From JAJECS01 sp965198185 (GTDB taxonomy: Bacteria; Chloroflexota; UBA11872), in NCBI GenBank assembly GCA_965198185.1, contig CBDAOU010000002.1, positions 1,054,001 through 1,118,000 on the forward strand: DNA of 64,000 bases, read 5' to 3'. The first letter of the stretch is position 1, and every line of letters starts with the position of its first letter. The notes below the pieces were generated by a model. It did no database searches and was not told the DNA's origin. It worked only from the letters and a program-made list of their open reading frames with translations. Positions 25,756 to 33,840 of the stretch are shown here, piece by piece. The translations under genes were made by a program, and so were the position numbers.

Positions 25756-26117
25756 CGGCTACCCTCTGTCCTGGTTCGGTGTGCATCACGGCACGGACGT
25801 CGAGGCCGACGCACAGTTGCGCCTCGGGCACGGAACCAAGCGTCCCGCCCGCCGGCCGCAACTGTCGCTGGAACCTAATCGGATTGACCGCCAGCGTCAA
25901 TCTCGCGGGTGCAGCATCCTGACGGACATCAGGCCATCCACGACGCATCCGGTGGGTGCGACATCGGTCGGGCCGTCATCAAGCCAGGGCGTCACCGGCC
26001 CTGCACTCGCGGCCGTCATGCGTCATAATGTCGCCCCACCACCGGTTCGCCGCTGGCCCTTTGCGGCGCAGCCGCCGGAGTTGCCGTGAGAACCGACCCC
26101 CAGCGCTCGAGCAGGTC
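25756..26117. other. Divergent intergenic region with no gene seen
   Basis: The 362 bases between the minus-strand transporter set and the plus-strand epimerase pair hold no convincing gene. A candidate promoter for the transporter set is present (see 25872-25900). Nothing similar was found for the plus-strand side, and no clear hairpin or repeat stands out. Confidence 0.5.
25872..25900 (-). promoter_or_regulatory. Candidate sigma-70-like promoter for the transporter set
   Basis: Read on the minus strand, TTGACG (complement of 25895-25900) and TAGGTT (complement of 25872-25877) are separated by 17 bases, about 115 bases upstream of the TTG start of the permease gene. The -10 match is partial. 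Confidence 0.3.
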
Positions 26118-27065
26118 ATGAAGCTCTGCATCTCCATCGCGTGCTACCGCTGGGCCTTCCAGCCCTCGATTCGGCGCGACAGCCTCGACTACCGCTCGGG
26201 CGGCGGGCCGCTGGCCTACTTGCAGTCCTTCACGCCCCCGCCGCCAGAAGACAACCGCTTCTTCTGGATGGTCGACAAGACGGCCGAGCTGGGGCTCCAA
26301 GGCCTCTACGCGCACCCGGGCGAATACGCCGACGACCGGGCCGGAGCGGAAGCCATGCGCGGCAAAGTCGAGGACCGCGGCCTGATCTGGAACGGCGGGC
26401 TCACCGTCAACATGGCCGCCACCGACGAGGAGTGGGAGTCGTTCGAGTACGACAACGCCGTGCGTCAGCTCAAGCTCAACCATTGGGCCGGCGTCACCAT
26501 CGCCACCATGACCCACCGGATGCCGAACGTGCACAACCATTTTTCAACCGATCCGCCGATCGACGAGCAGATGACCCGCGCGGCCAAGCACCTCCCGACG
26601 CTGACGCCGGTGGCCGAGGAGCTTGGCGTGATCATGGCCTGGGAGAACCACATGGACTACCGCATCTCCGAGGTTGCGGGCGTGGTGGACCAGATCAACT
26701 CGCCGTGGCTCAGGATCACCGTCGATACCGCCAACCCGTTTCCCAGTATCGAGGACCCGCTTGAGGGCGCGCGCCTAGCTGCCCGCAATACCGTGGCAGT
26801 GCACTTCAAGGATTTTCGCGCCCAGCCGCTGCGGGCCACCTGGGAGCCGCACTTTCATTACTCGCCGGTGGGGCACGGGGACTCGCCCATCGGCGAGATC
26901 CTCGCGCTGCTGCAAGCCGAGGCGCCCGACCCGGCCAACTTGCTAGCCAATATCGAGATCTCGCCGCCGCCGCAGCACGATCCCGAAGTCTGGGTGCTCG
27001 AGAGCAAGCGCTGGTTGCTAGAAGAGCAGGGGCAATACTTCGAGCCCCAAGTCTCCGTCCCATGA
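26118..27065 (+). CDS. Xylose-isomerase-like TIM-barrel protein, first of a pair
   Basis: A 315-residue sugar phosphate isomerase/epimerase-type barrel starting at ATG 26118 (MKLCISIACYRWAF). The metal site looks present: Glu in IMAWENHMDYR, Asp in RITVDTANPF, His in VAVHFKDFRA and a Glu near the end (NIEISPPP). Such proteins isomerise or epimerise small sugars and cyclitols, or act as dehydratases in inositol-like pathways; the exact substrate is unknown. The stop overlaps the start of the next gene by four bases (ATGA at 27062-27065), so the two are translationally coupled. It is divergent from the transporter set and probably works on the same sugar pool. Confidence 0.8.
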   Translation: MKLCISIACYRWAFQPSIRRDSLDYRSGGGPLAYLQSFTPPPPEDNRFFWMVDKTAELGLQGLYAHPGEYADDRAGAEAMRGKVEDRGLIWNGGLTVNMAATDEEWESFEYDNAVRQLKLNHWAGVTIATMTHRMPNVHNHFSTDPPIDEQMTRAAKHLPTLTPVAEELGVIMAWENHMDYRISEVAGVVDQINSPWLRITVDTANPFPSIEDPLEGARLAARNTVAVHFKDFRAQPLRATWEPHFHYSPVGHGDSPIGEILALLQAEAPDPANLLANIEISPPPQHDPEVWVLESKRWLLEEQGQYFEPQVSVP

Positions 27066-28078
27066 AGCTCGGTCTTTCGCACGAGACCTATCGCTGGGTC
27101 GCCTTTCCGTGGATGCGGTCGGACGACCCGGAGTTCGTCGGCGAGATGCAGGCGCCCATCTACCTGCGCGGCATCGACCCGCCGCCGCCCGGAGAGTTGC
27201 CGATTGATTGGATGGTGGATCGCGTCGTGGCGCACGGCCTCTCGTCGCTGGCCATGGAGTGCGGCTGGTTCGAGAATCTAGACCGCGCCCGCTCCTTCCG
27301 GGTACGTACGGCCGCTCACGATCTCAGCTATCTGGCCAGTGTCTCAGTGGATCTGGCCGCGGCCCCCGACGACTGGGGAAGCAGGACCTACGACCCGTCA
27401 TGGAGCAGTCGCCGGATGCCCACGTTCGACCTGTCGCGGGCGACTGCGGTGCGGACAGGGTGGACCGGCGGCACGCCCTTCGACGTCGCGGTGAGGGCCA
27501 TGGAACTGGCGCAGGCCGCGGGCGCGCGCATTCTCAGCCTGGTCCACGGCCATCCCGGCCGCTCGAATCACTACACCAAGGACCCGTCGATCGACGAGCA
27601 GATCGACCGGATCATTGCCAATCTCACGACGTTGCTGCCGATCGCCGAGCACATGGGCTTGACGCTGGCGACCGAGAACCACATGGACTACCGCTGCTCG
27701 GAGTTGGCGCGCGTCCACGAGGGCCTGGGCGCGACGACGCTGCGCCACGTGTTCGACTTTGCCGACTCCATGGCGGTGAACGAAGACCCGCTCGACGGCG
27801 TGCGTCACGTGGCTCGCTACACCGCCGCCACGCACATCCGGGACATGCGGGCGCAGCCCATCAGCCAGATAGCCACCGGCGTCTTCTATCACACGCCGAT
27901 CGGCCTCGGCAGCGTGCCGATTCAGGCCATGCTCGGCATTCTGCAATCCGAGGCACCGGCCCCCGACGACCTGCATCACTACGTCGAAATCGTCCCGCGG
28001 CCCGACTACGACACCGAGCATTGGCTGACCGCCAGCCTCGATTGGCTGCGCACCGAGTGCTCGGCCTACTGGAGCTAG
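27062..28078 (+). CDS. Xylose-isomerase-like TIM-barrel protein, second of a pair
   Basis: A 338-residue paralogue of the preceding protein: MKLGLSHETYRWVAFPW matches MKLCISIACYRWAFQPS, and TLATENHMDYRCSELARVHE matches the first gene's Glu region. The Asp (HVFDFADSMAVNEDP) and His (ATHIRDMRAQ) positions are kept, though the Asp context differs (FDFADS rather than VDTANP). It is longer by about 20 residues in the first third. ATGA coupling to the first gene suggests a hetero-oligomer or successive steps on one substrate. Confidence 0.78.
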   Translation: MKLGLSHETYRWVAFPWMRSDDPEFVGEMQAPIYLRGIDPPPPGELPIDWMVDRVVAHGLSSLAMECGWFENLDRARSFRVRTAAHDLSYLASVSVDLAAAPDDWGSRTYDPSWSSRRMPTFDLSRATAVRTGWTGGTPFDVAVRAMELAQAAGARILSLVHGHPGRSNHYTKDPSIDEQIDRIIANLTTLLPIAEHMGLTLATENHMDYRCSELARVHEGLGATTLRHVFDFADSMAVNEDPLDGVRHVARYTAATHIRDMRAQPISQIATGVFYHTPIGLGSVPIQAMLGILQSEAPAPDDLHHYVEIVPRPDYDTEHWLTASLDWLRTECSAYWS

Positions 28079-28169
28079 TCGCTCCGGATTCCGCGCGGTG
28101 GACCGCCGTCGCGATCGGCCCTCCGGGAGTACGCTGCTCCGAAATGCGCCGCTGACGCCGAAGGTGCGG

Positions 28170-29756
28170 ATGGACTACGACGCGATCATCATCGGCTGCG
28201 GCCACAACGGCCTCGTGGCCGCGTTCTACCTGGCCCGGGCGGGGCTGCGCGTGCTGGCGCTGGAGCAAGGCCCCAAGGTCGGCGGCGCGGCCACCACCGA
28301 CGAGCTCTTCCCCGGCTTCCACTTTTCAACCTGCGCCCACAGCTTCGTGTTGTTCCATCCGCGGATCCTGGACGACATGCAGCTCGTGGAGCGCGGCCTG
28401 CGGGTATTTCGCCGCGATCCGCCGCAGTTCCACCCGTTTGCCGACGACCAATATCTGCTCGCCTGGAACGACGCGGAGCGAACGACGGAATCCATTGCCC
28501 GAATCTCGCGGCGCGATGCCGACGCCTACAGTGATTATGTCAAGTTTTGGCAGCGCGCAGCACAGCTGTTCGATCCCTATCTACTAACCGCGCCGCCCAC
28601 CATTGGCGAGTTCCTTCGCGCTGCCGAGAACACGCCGAATGCGTCCATTGCGCACACCCTCATCACCGGCACCCGCCGCCAGCTTCTCGACGACTATTTC
28701 GAATCCCCGCGCGTCAAGGCGTCGCTGGGCACCACGTTCGACGCCGGCTACACCGACAACGCGGGCGGGTTGCTCTATTTCGCCTTCGCCGCGGCACTCT
28801 CGTCGCGGCTGGGCCAACGCGGGCTGGTCGGTTTCCCACAGGGCGGCATGGGAGCCGTCACCCAAACCCTGCGGCAAGCCGCCGAGGGCGCGGGAGCCGA
28901 GGTGCGCACCGCGACGCCGGTGGCCAGCGTTCATGTCGCCGATGGACGCGCCCAGGGCGTCAGGCTCACCGACGGCACCGTCATCACCGCTCCGGCCGTG
29001 CTGTCCAATGCCGACCCGCACCGCACGCTCGCCCGCCTGGTCCCGGCGGAACACTTGCCGGACCGGTTCATCAGGTCAGTTCGCCGCCTGCGGATGAACG
29101 CGGGCTACCTGAAGCTGCACTGCGCCACCACGGGCCTCCCAGACTGGAAGGCGCTTCCCGGAGATGGCCCCCAGCACGGCGCCAACGTGCGCATCTGCGA
29201 ATCGCTGGATCACATCGACCGGACCTGGGGCCAGGCGCGCGCCGGTGAGATGCCCTCCGAGCCGGTCCTTGGGCTGGTCTGCCCCTCCGTGTACGACCGC
29301 TCAGTCGCACCCGCCGGTCATCACACGATCTCGATCTGGGTGGAGTACGCACCGGTGGGAATCCCGCCAGCCGCCTGGGAAGCCCGGCGAACCCAGATCA
29401 CCGACGCTCTCATCGCGCAGGTCGCGCGGTACGCCCCCAACTTCCCGGACCTCGTGAGCGACGCCTACCTGCACGGACCGCCGGAGATCGAGGCTCGGGC
29501 GGGCATGACCCGCGGCAACATGCACCACGTGGACATGACCATCGACCAGATGCTGGGTGCGCGTCCGCTGCCCGAGTGCGCGGCCTATCACACGCCGCTC
29601 AGCGGCCTGTATCTCTGCGGGTCGGGCTGTCACCCGGGCGGCGGAGTCAGCGGCGTGCCGGGCCACAACGCCGCCCAGACCGTGATCCGCGACCTGAACG
29701 GCGTTCCAACCACACCCCCGTCGCGCGCTACCATCAGCGCCGCGCGACCCGCGTAG
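28170..29756 (+). CDS. FAD-dependent oxidoreductase of the phytoene desaturase/PYROXD2 type
   Basis: A 528-residue flavoprotein starting at ATG 28170 (MDYDAIIIGCGHNG). The dinucleotide motif is IIIGCGHNGLVAAFYLARAG, followed by LEQGPKVGGAATTDE. The middle (AEGAGAEVRTATPVASVHV) and the C-terminal FAD loop (LYLCGSGCHPGGGVSGVPGH) place it in the carotenoid-desaturase-like amine oxidase group; the closest layout is that of the PYROXD2-like proteins rather than CrtI. No carotenoid or other pathway genes adjoin. The aminotransferase gene follows after 29 bases on the same strand, so they may be co-transcribed. Confidence 0.8.
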   Translation: MDYDAIIIGCGHNGLVAAFYLARAGLRVLALEQGPKVGGAATTDELFPGFHFSTCAHSFVLFHPRILDDMQLVERGLRVFRRDPPQFHPFADDQYLLAWNDAERTTESIARISRRDADAYSDYVKFWQRAAQLFDPYLLTAPPTIGEFLRAAENTPNASIAHTLITGTRRQLLDDYFESPRVKASLGTTFDAGYTDNAGGLLYFAFAAALSSRLGQRGLVGFPQGGMGAVTQTLRQAAEGAGAEVRTATPVASVHVADGRAQGVRLTDGTVITAPAVLSNADPHRTLARLVPAEHLPDRFIRSVRRLRMNAGYLKLHCATTGLPDWKALPGDGPQHGANVRICESLDHIDRTWGQARAGEMPSEPVLGLVCPSVYDRSVAPAGHHTISIWVEYAPVGIPPAAWEARRTQITDALIAQVARYAPNFPDLVSDAYLHGPPEIEARAGMTRGNMHHVDMTIDQMLGARPLPECAAYHTPLSGLYLCGSGCHPGGGVSGVPGHNAAQTVIRDLNGVPTTPPSRATISAARPA

Positions 29757-29785
29757 ACAGCCCGCACGAGAGGCAGAAGTCTGTG

Positions 29786-31087
29786 ATGTCCAAGGCCACG
29801 ACGTCGGCATCCGAGCAACTCCTGGAAAGAGCCAAGCGTGTGCTGGCCGCAGGGGCATTGGGACGGTTCAGCATTCCGGATGAAGTCAGTGTGGTCTTCG
29901 AGTCCGGGTCGGGCAGCCGCCTGCGCACGGTCGACGGCAACGAATACATCGACTATCTGCTGGGCTCCGGCCCGGTGCTGCTCGGCCACGCGCATCCGGC
30001 CGTGGAAGAGGCCGCGCAAGCCCAACTGAGCCGCGGTACGACGTACTTCTTCCTCAACGTGCCGGCGATTGAACTGGCCGAGCGGCTCATTGACGCGGTC
30101 CCCTGCGCCGACCAGCTCCGCTACACCAGCACCGGCACGGAGGCGACACACCTGGCGTTGCGCGGCGCACGGGCCATCACCGGGCGATCCAAGATCCTCA
30201 AGTTCGAAGGCGCCTGGCACGGCATGCACGACTACGCGCTGTGGGGCACGGTGCCGACCGAAGCGAGCGACTACCCGCACTCCGAGCCGGACTCAGCCGG
30301 GATTCCGAGCGTTCTGGGCGACGAGGTGCTCGTGGCGCCCTTCAACGAACTGGAAATCACGCAGCAGATCATCGAGGCGCATGCGCACGAGCTGGCCGCC
30401 GTGATCGTGGAGCCGCTGCAGCGGGTGCTGAAGCCCGAGCCCGGCTTCCTCGAAGGCCTCCGGGAGATCACTTCCCGCCTTGGCATCGTGCTCATTTTCG
30501 ACGAGATCGTCACAGGGTTCCGCATTGCCTGGGGCGGTGCCCAGGAGCGCTACGGCGTGGTGCCGGACATGGCCACCTACGGCAAGGCAATGGCCGGGGC
30601 CTTTCCGCTGGCGGCAATCATGGGACGCGCCGACCTCATGGACGTATACGCCCGTCAGTCGCGTTCCATGCGCGACGTGGCGTGGGCGAGCGGCACGTTC
30701 AGCGGCAACCCCGTCGCTGCCAGCGCCGGTATCGCCGCGCTGGACGTTCTCTCCGCCGACGGGGTCTACGACCGTCTGCAAGCCACCGGGTCGCGGCTGC
30801 GCCGGGGCATTGAAGACTTGGGCCGCAAGCATGGCGTACCCACGCAAGCATTGGGTGAAGACCCTGTCTTCGGCGTGCGGTTCATGGAAAACGCCAACCC
30901 GAAGACCTGGATCGACCTGCAAGAGCACGACGGCGACTTCGGGCATCGCTGGAGCGTCGAGTGCATTCGCGGCGGACTGCTGCTCAATCCCAACGAAAAG
31001 TGGTACGTCTCCATCGCGCACGACGACGCCGACCTCGATCGCACCTTCGAGATACTCGATGGGGCGTTCCGGCGTGCGCTCGGCTAG
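29786..31087 (+). CDS. Class III aminotransferase (glutamate-1-semialdehyde aminomutase-like)
   Basis: A 433-residue PLP enzyme; ATG 29786 (MSKATTSASEQLLERAKRV) is preferred over the adjacent GTG at 29783. The fold markers are VDGNEYIDYLLGSGPVLLGH, YTSTGTEATHLALRGARAIT, IVEPLQRVLKPEPGFLEGLR, IFDEIVTGFR, and the PLP-binding Lys in ATYGKAMAGAFP. It resembles the HemL/aspartate aminotransferase-like branch but has no heme genes around it and departs from HemL in several places, so a different amino donor or ketone is likely. It stands between an FAD oxidoreductase and an amino-acid importer, which fits amino-compound metabolism. Confidence 0.82.
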   Translation: MSKATTSASEQLLERAKRVLAAGALGRFSIPDEVSVVFESGSGSRLRTVDGNEYIDYLLGSGPVLLGHAHPAVEEAAQAQLSRGTTYFFLNVPAIELAERLIDAVPCADQLRYTSTGTEATHLALRGARAITGRSKILKFEGAWHGMHDYALWGTVPTEASDYPHSEPDSAGIPSVLGDEVLVAPFNELEITQQIIEAHAHELAAVIVEPLQRVLKPEPGFLEGLREITSRLGIVLIFDEIVTGFRIAWGGAQERYGVVPDMATYGKAMAGAFPLAAIMGRADLMDVYARQSRSMRDVAWASGTFSGNPVAASAGIAALDVLSADGVYDRLQATGSRLRRGIEDLGRKHGVPTQALGEDPVFGVRFMENANPKTWIDLQEHDGDFGHRWSVECIRGGLLLNPNEKWYVSIAHDDADLDRTFEILDGAFRRALG

Positions 31088-31433
31088 CGTTGGCGCAATA
31101 GATTCCGCATTGATCCAGCAGCGAATCGGGGTAGTCGGTCGCTCTGATCCTGTCGTTCGCGCGAAAGCAGCTGTCTAGCCCCAGTTCGCCTGCGGACGAA
31201 CCAAGCGCGTCGCACAACGGCCAGCAGCCAACGGATTGCGGTGCCGCAACCCAAACGGCTACGTGATCCTCCATAGGACCAAGTCTCAGCTTGATCATGT
31301 TCGGGTCGCAGCCGTACCATATTCACGGTCTCGTCGCGGGATTCCCCGGACGGAATCCCGCACGCGTGCGCTGGCACGCAAGCAGATTTCGGCGGCAGGC
31401 AATGGCGTCTGCCACTGCGGTTCAGGAGCAACT
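31088..31433 (+). other. Long leader of the aap operon with stacked hairpins
   Basis: No gene is seen in these 346 bases. Near the 3' part are three stem-loops: a perfect ten-base stem (31336-31345 with 31352-31361, loop of six), a six-base stem (31364-31369 with 31374-31379, loop of four) and a five-base stem (31394-31398 with 31409-31413). They lie between about 20 and 100 bases before the ribosome site at 31424-31428. The arrangement could be a structured leader or a palindromic intergenic repeat. Confidence 0.5.
31336..31361 (+). repeat. Perfect 10-bp palindromic hairpin in the aap leader
   Basis: GCGGGATTCC (31336-31345), loop CCGGAC, GGAATCCCGC (31352-31361). A shorter related palindrome, GCGGGAATCCCGC, occurs at 37376-37388 in another intergenic region, which points to a dispersed intergenic repeat as well as a possible RNA element. 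Confidence 0.6.
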
Positions 31434-32546
31434 ATGAGGTGGAAGCTGGGATTGGTCTTGATGATGGTGGCGGTCTTCGCCTTCGCGTTCGCGGCTTGCG
31501 ATGGGGAAGAGGCGGCCGAGACCGAGGCTCCGACAGTCGCCGAGACAGAAATGATGGAAGAACCGGCAACCAGCCGTCTAGATTCCGTGCTGGCACGCGG
31601 ATCGCTGATCTGCGCCAGCCGCAACGACGTCCCCGGCTACGGCTCGCTGGACGCGTCCGGACGTAACGTCGGATTCGACATCGACCTATGTCGCGCCGTC
31701 GCCGCCGCCGTGCTCGGCGACTCCGAAGCGATCGAAATCACCTTCATCACCGCGGCCGAGCGCGGCCCGACGATCCAGTCCGGCGAAGTTGACCTGCTCG
31801 TCCGCACCGTGACCTGGACGACCTCCCGCGACGCGCAGTGGGGCAACTACGTCCACACCACGTTCTACGACGGCCAGGGCTTCATGGTCCCGAAGGACTT
31901 GGGAGTCACCTCGGCCTACGAGTTGGGTGGCGCCTCGGTCTGCGTGACCAGCGGCACGACCACTGAGCTGAACATGTCCGACTTCTTCCGGCAGAACAAC
32001 CTTGAGTACAACCCCAAGGTGTTCGAGGACACCGACGTCGTGCTTGATTCCTACAAGGAAGGCCAGTGCGATGTCTTCACCAACGACCGTTCGCAGCTGG
32101 CCGCGCTCCGCAGCGCGCTGCCGAACCCAGAGGAGCACGTGATCCTGCCGGAGACCATCTCCGAGGAACCGCTTGGTCCGGTGGTGCCGCACGGTGACGA
32201 GCAGTGGTTCGACATCGTGAAGACGGTTGTGTCCGGGCTGATCTACGCCGAGGCCTACGGCATCAACAGCGGCAACGTCGCGGCGATGGCGGCCGGCGAC
32301 AACGTCAAGGCGAAGCGCCTGCTGGGTACCGAGGGCAGCTTCGGCCAGGACGACCTGGGCCTGTCCGAGACCTTCATGCAGGACGTGATCGGCAGCGTGG
32401 GCAACTACGGTGAGATCTACAACCGCAACCTCGGGCCGGACGGGATTGACCTGCCGCGCGAGGGCGGTCGGAACGCACTGTGGGCCAACGCCCCGTGCTC
32501 GGACTGCCCGAAGGGCGGCCAGATATACGCGCCGCCGCTGCGCTAG
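31434..32546 (+). CDS. aapJ: General amino-acid ABC transporter binding lipoprotein
   Basis: A 370-residue family 3 solute-binding protein. The start is ATG 31434, with AGGAG six bases upstream; the frame is open to 31236 but without homology. The signal MRWKLGLVLMMVAVFAFAFAAC ends in a lipobox Cys at about residue 22, then a short acidic linker, then ARGSLICASRNDVPGYGSLD, the typical AapJ start. Other markers: FDIDLCRAVAAAVLGD, VRTVTWTTSRDAQW, SYKEGQCDVFTNDRSQLAALR and NYGEIYNRNLGP. These are the general L-amino acid (AapJ/BztA) signature stretches. It heads an operon with two permeases and an ATPase, with a hairpin between it and the next gene. Confidence 0.9.
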   Translation: MRWKLGLVLMMVAVFAFAFAACDGEEAAETEAPTVAETEMMEEPATSRLDSVLARGSLICASRNDVPGYGSLDASGRNVGFDIDLCRAVAAAVLGDSEAIEITFITAAERGPTIQSGEVDLLVRTVTWTTSRDAQWGNYVHTTFYDGQGFMVPKDLGVTSAYELGGASVCVTSGTTTELNMSDFFRQNNLEYNPKVFEDTDVVLDSYKEGQCDVFTNDRSQLAALRSALPNPEEHVILPETISEEPLGPVVPHGDEQWFDIVKTVVSGLIYAEAYGINSGNVAAMAAGDNVKAKRLLGTEGSFGQDDLGLSETFMQDVIGSVGNYGEIYNRNLGPDGIDLPREGGRNALWANAPCSDCPKGGQIYAPPLR

Positions 32547-32578
32547 TCGGATCCCGCCAGAAACGGGACTGCAATCCG

Positions 32579-32600
32579 GGGGGATGCGTGAGCATCCCCC
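32579..32600 (+). promoter_or_regulatory. Strong intergenic hairpin between aapJ and aapQ
   Basis: A nine-base stem, GGGGGATGC (32579-32587) and GCATCCCCC (32592-32600), with a GTGA loop, in the 115-base gap between the binding-protein and permease genes. It would stabilise the 3' end of aapJ mRNA or act as a partial terminator, giving more binding protein than permease. A weaker CGGCT/AGCCG hairpin follows. Confidence 0.55.
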
Positions 32601-32661
32601 TGGTTGCTTCATGGGTGCGGATAGCCCCTTCGGCTTCAGCCGCCCCCTGCATCCATAGGCC

Positions 32662-33840
32662 GTGCTCGTGAAGCAGTTGCTTTACGTCCAGGGCATCCCC
32701 TTCTGGCGCAATGTCATCGTGCTGCGCTGGGCGGTGCAGGTCGTCTCCGCCGTATTGGTCATCGCGGTGATCGCGGCATTCTTCGTGAACGTGTCCGGGG
32801 AAATCGCGGCGCGGGACATCCCCTTCGGCTATGACTTTCTCGACCGCGCCGCCCAGATCCCCATCGGCGAATCGGTCATCGGCTACGACCCGTCCGACAG
32901 CTTTGCCTACGGCCTGCTCGTCGCTGCGCTGAACACCGTCAAGGCCTCGGTGCTGGGCGTTGTTCTCGCCACCCTTCTCGGCATCCTCGTCGGCGTCGCC
33001 CGCATGTCGCCGAACTGGTTGCTGAACCGAATCGCGCTCGTCTACATCGAGATATTCCGCAACATCCCACTGCTGGTTCAGCTGCTCTTCTGGTTCCTCA
33101 TCGTTCTGAGTCTGCCAACGGTGCGCGAGGGATACGTCGCATTCGACGCTTTCTATCTCAGCAACAGCGGAATCAACGTGCCGTGGCCGGTGCCACAGGA
33201 CGGATTCTGGTCGTGGGCGATTGCAACTATCCTCGGCATCGTCGTCGCGGTCTATGCCGCCAGGCGCTTGCACCGGCGCGAAACCGAGACGGGCAAGTCA
33301 AGCTACCCAATACTCGTCGGCATTGTCATTGCAATCGGCGTCAGCGTAGTCGCCCTGCTCGCACTGAGCCCGATGACGCTCGGGATTCCCAAGCCGGAAG
33401 GCAGGTTCGGACATCCGAAAGGCGGCGCCGAGCTCAGCGGGAGCTTCACCGCGCTGCTTGCAGGGCTGGTGATCTACACCTCGTCGTTCATCGCTGAAAT
33501 CGTAAGAGCGGGCATCCAATCCGTTAGCAAGGGTCAGACCGAAGCGGCACGGTCCGTGGGGATGTCAGCAATGCTGACGCTGCGTCACGTCACGTTCCCG
33601 CAGTCCCTGCGGGTCGTCATCCCGCCAACCATCAGTCAATATCTGAATCTCACCAAGAATTCGAGTCTCGCGGCTGCCATCGGATATCCCGACCTCGTAA
33701 GCGTGGCCAGCACGATGACGCAAACCGCGCCGGCAATCTCATTGATATTGATTGTCATGCTGACCTATCTCGCCATGAGCTTGACCTATTCGCTGATCGG
33801 CAATCTCTATAACCGCGCGATCAGGTTCAAGGGCACATGA
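32662..33840 (+). CDS. aapQ: General amino-acid ABC transporter permease AapQ
   Basis: A 392-residue permease of the histidine/glutamate/general amino-acid type. The start is GTG at 32662 or the in-frame GTG two codons on (32668); both lack a clear site. It has an N-terminal TM helix (VVSAVLVIAVIAAFFVNVSG), a long periplasmic insert, IEIFRNIPLLVQLLFWFLIV, and the ATPase-facing EAA loop (KGQTEAARSVGMSAMLTLRHV). The tail KGT*, stop at 33838-33840, overlaps the ATG of the next gene (ATGA). Confidence 0.88.
   Translation: MLVKQLLYVQGIPFWRNVIVLRWAVQVVSAVLVIAVIAAFFVNVSGEIAARDIPFGYDFLDRAAQIPIGESVIGYDPSDSFAYGLLVAALNTVKASVLGVVLATLLGILVGVARMSPNWLLNRIALVYIEIFRNIPLLVQLLFWFLIVLSLPTVREGYVAFDAFYLSNSGINVPWPVPQDGFWSWAIATILGIVVAVYAARRLHRRETETGKSSYPILVGIVIAIGVSVVALLALSPMTLGIPKPEGRFGHPKGGAELSGSFTALLAGLVIYTSSFIAEIVRAGIQSVSKGQTEAARSVGMSAMLTLRHVTFPQSLRVVIPPTISQYLNLTKNSSLAAAIGYPDLVSVASTMTQTAPAISLILIVMLTYLAMSLTYSLIGNLYNRAIRFKGT

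Noticed and set aside
29786..31087. Calling the aminotransferase hemL
   Set aside because: The class III fold fits, but no heme genes adjoin and the sequence departs from HemL, so the specific name is not justified.
31088..31433. A known amino-acid riboswitch upstream of aapJ
   Set aside because: Hairpins are present, but no consensus such as the lysine, glycine or glutamine riboswitch could be matched.
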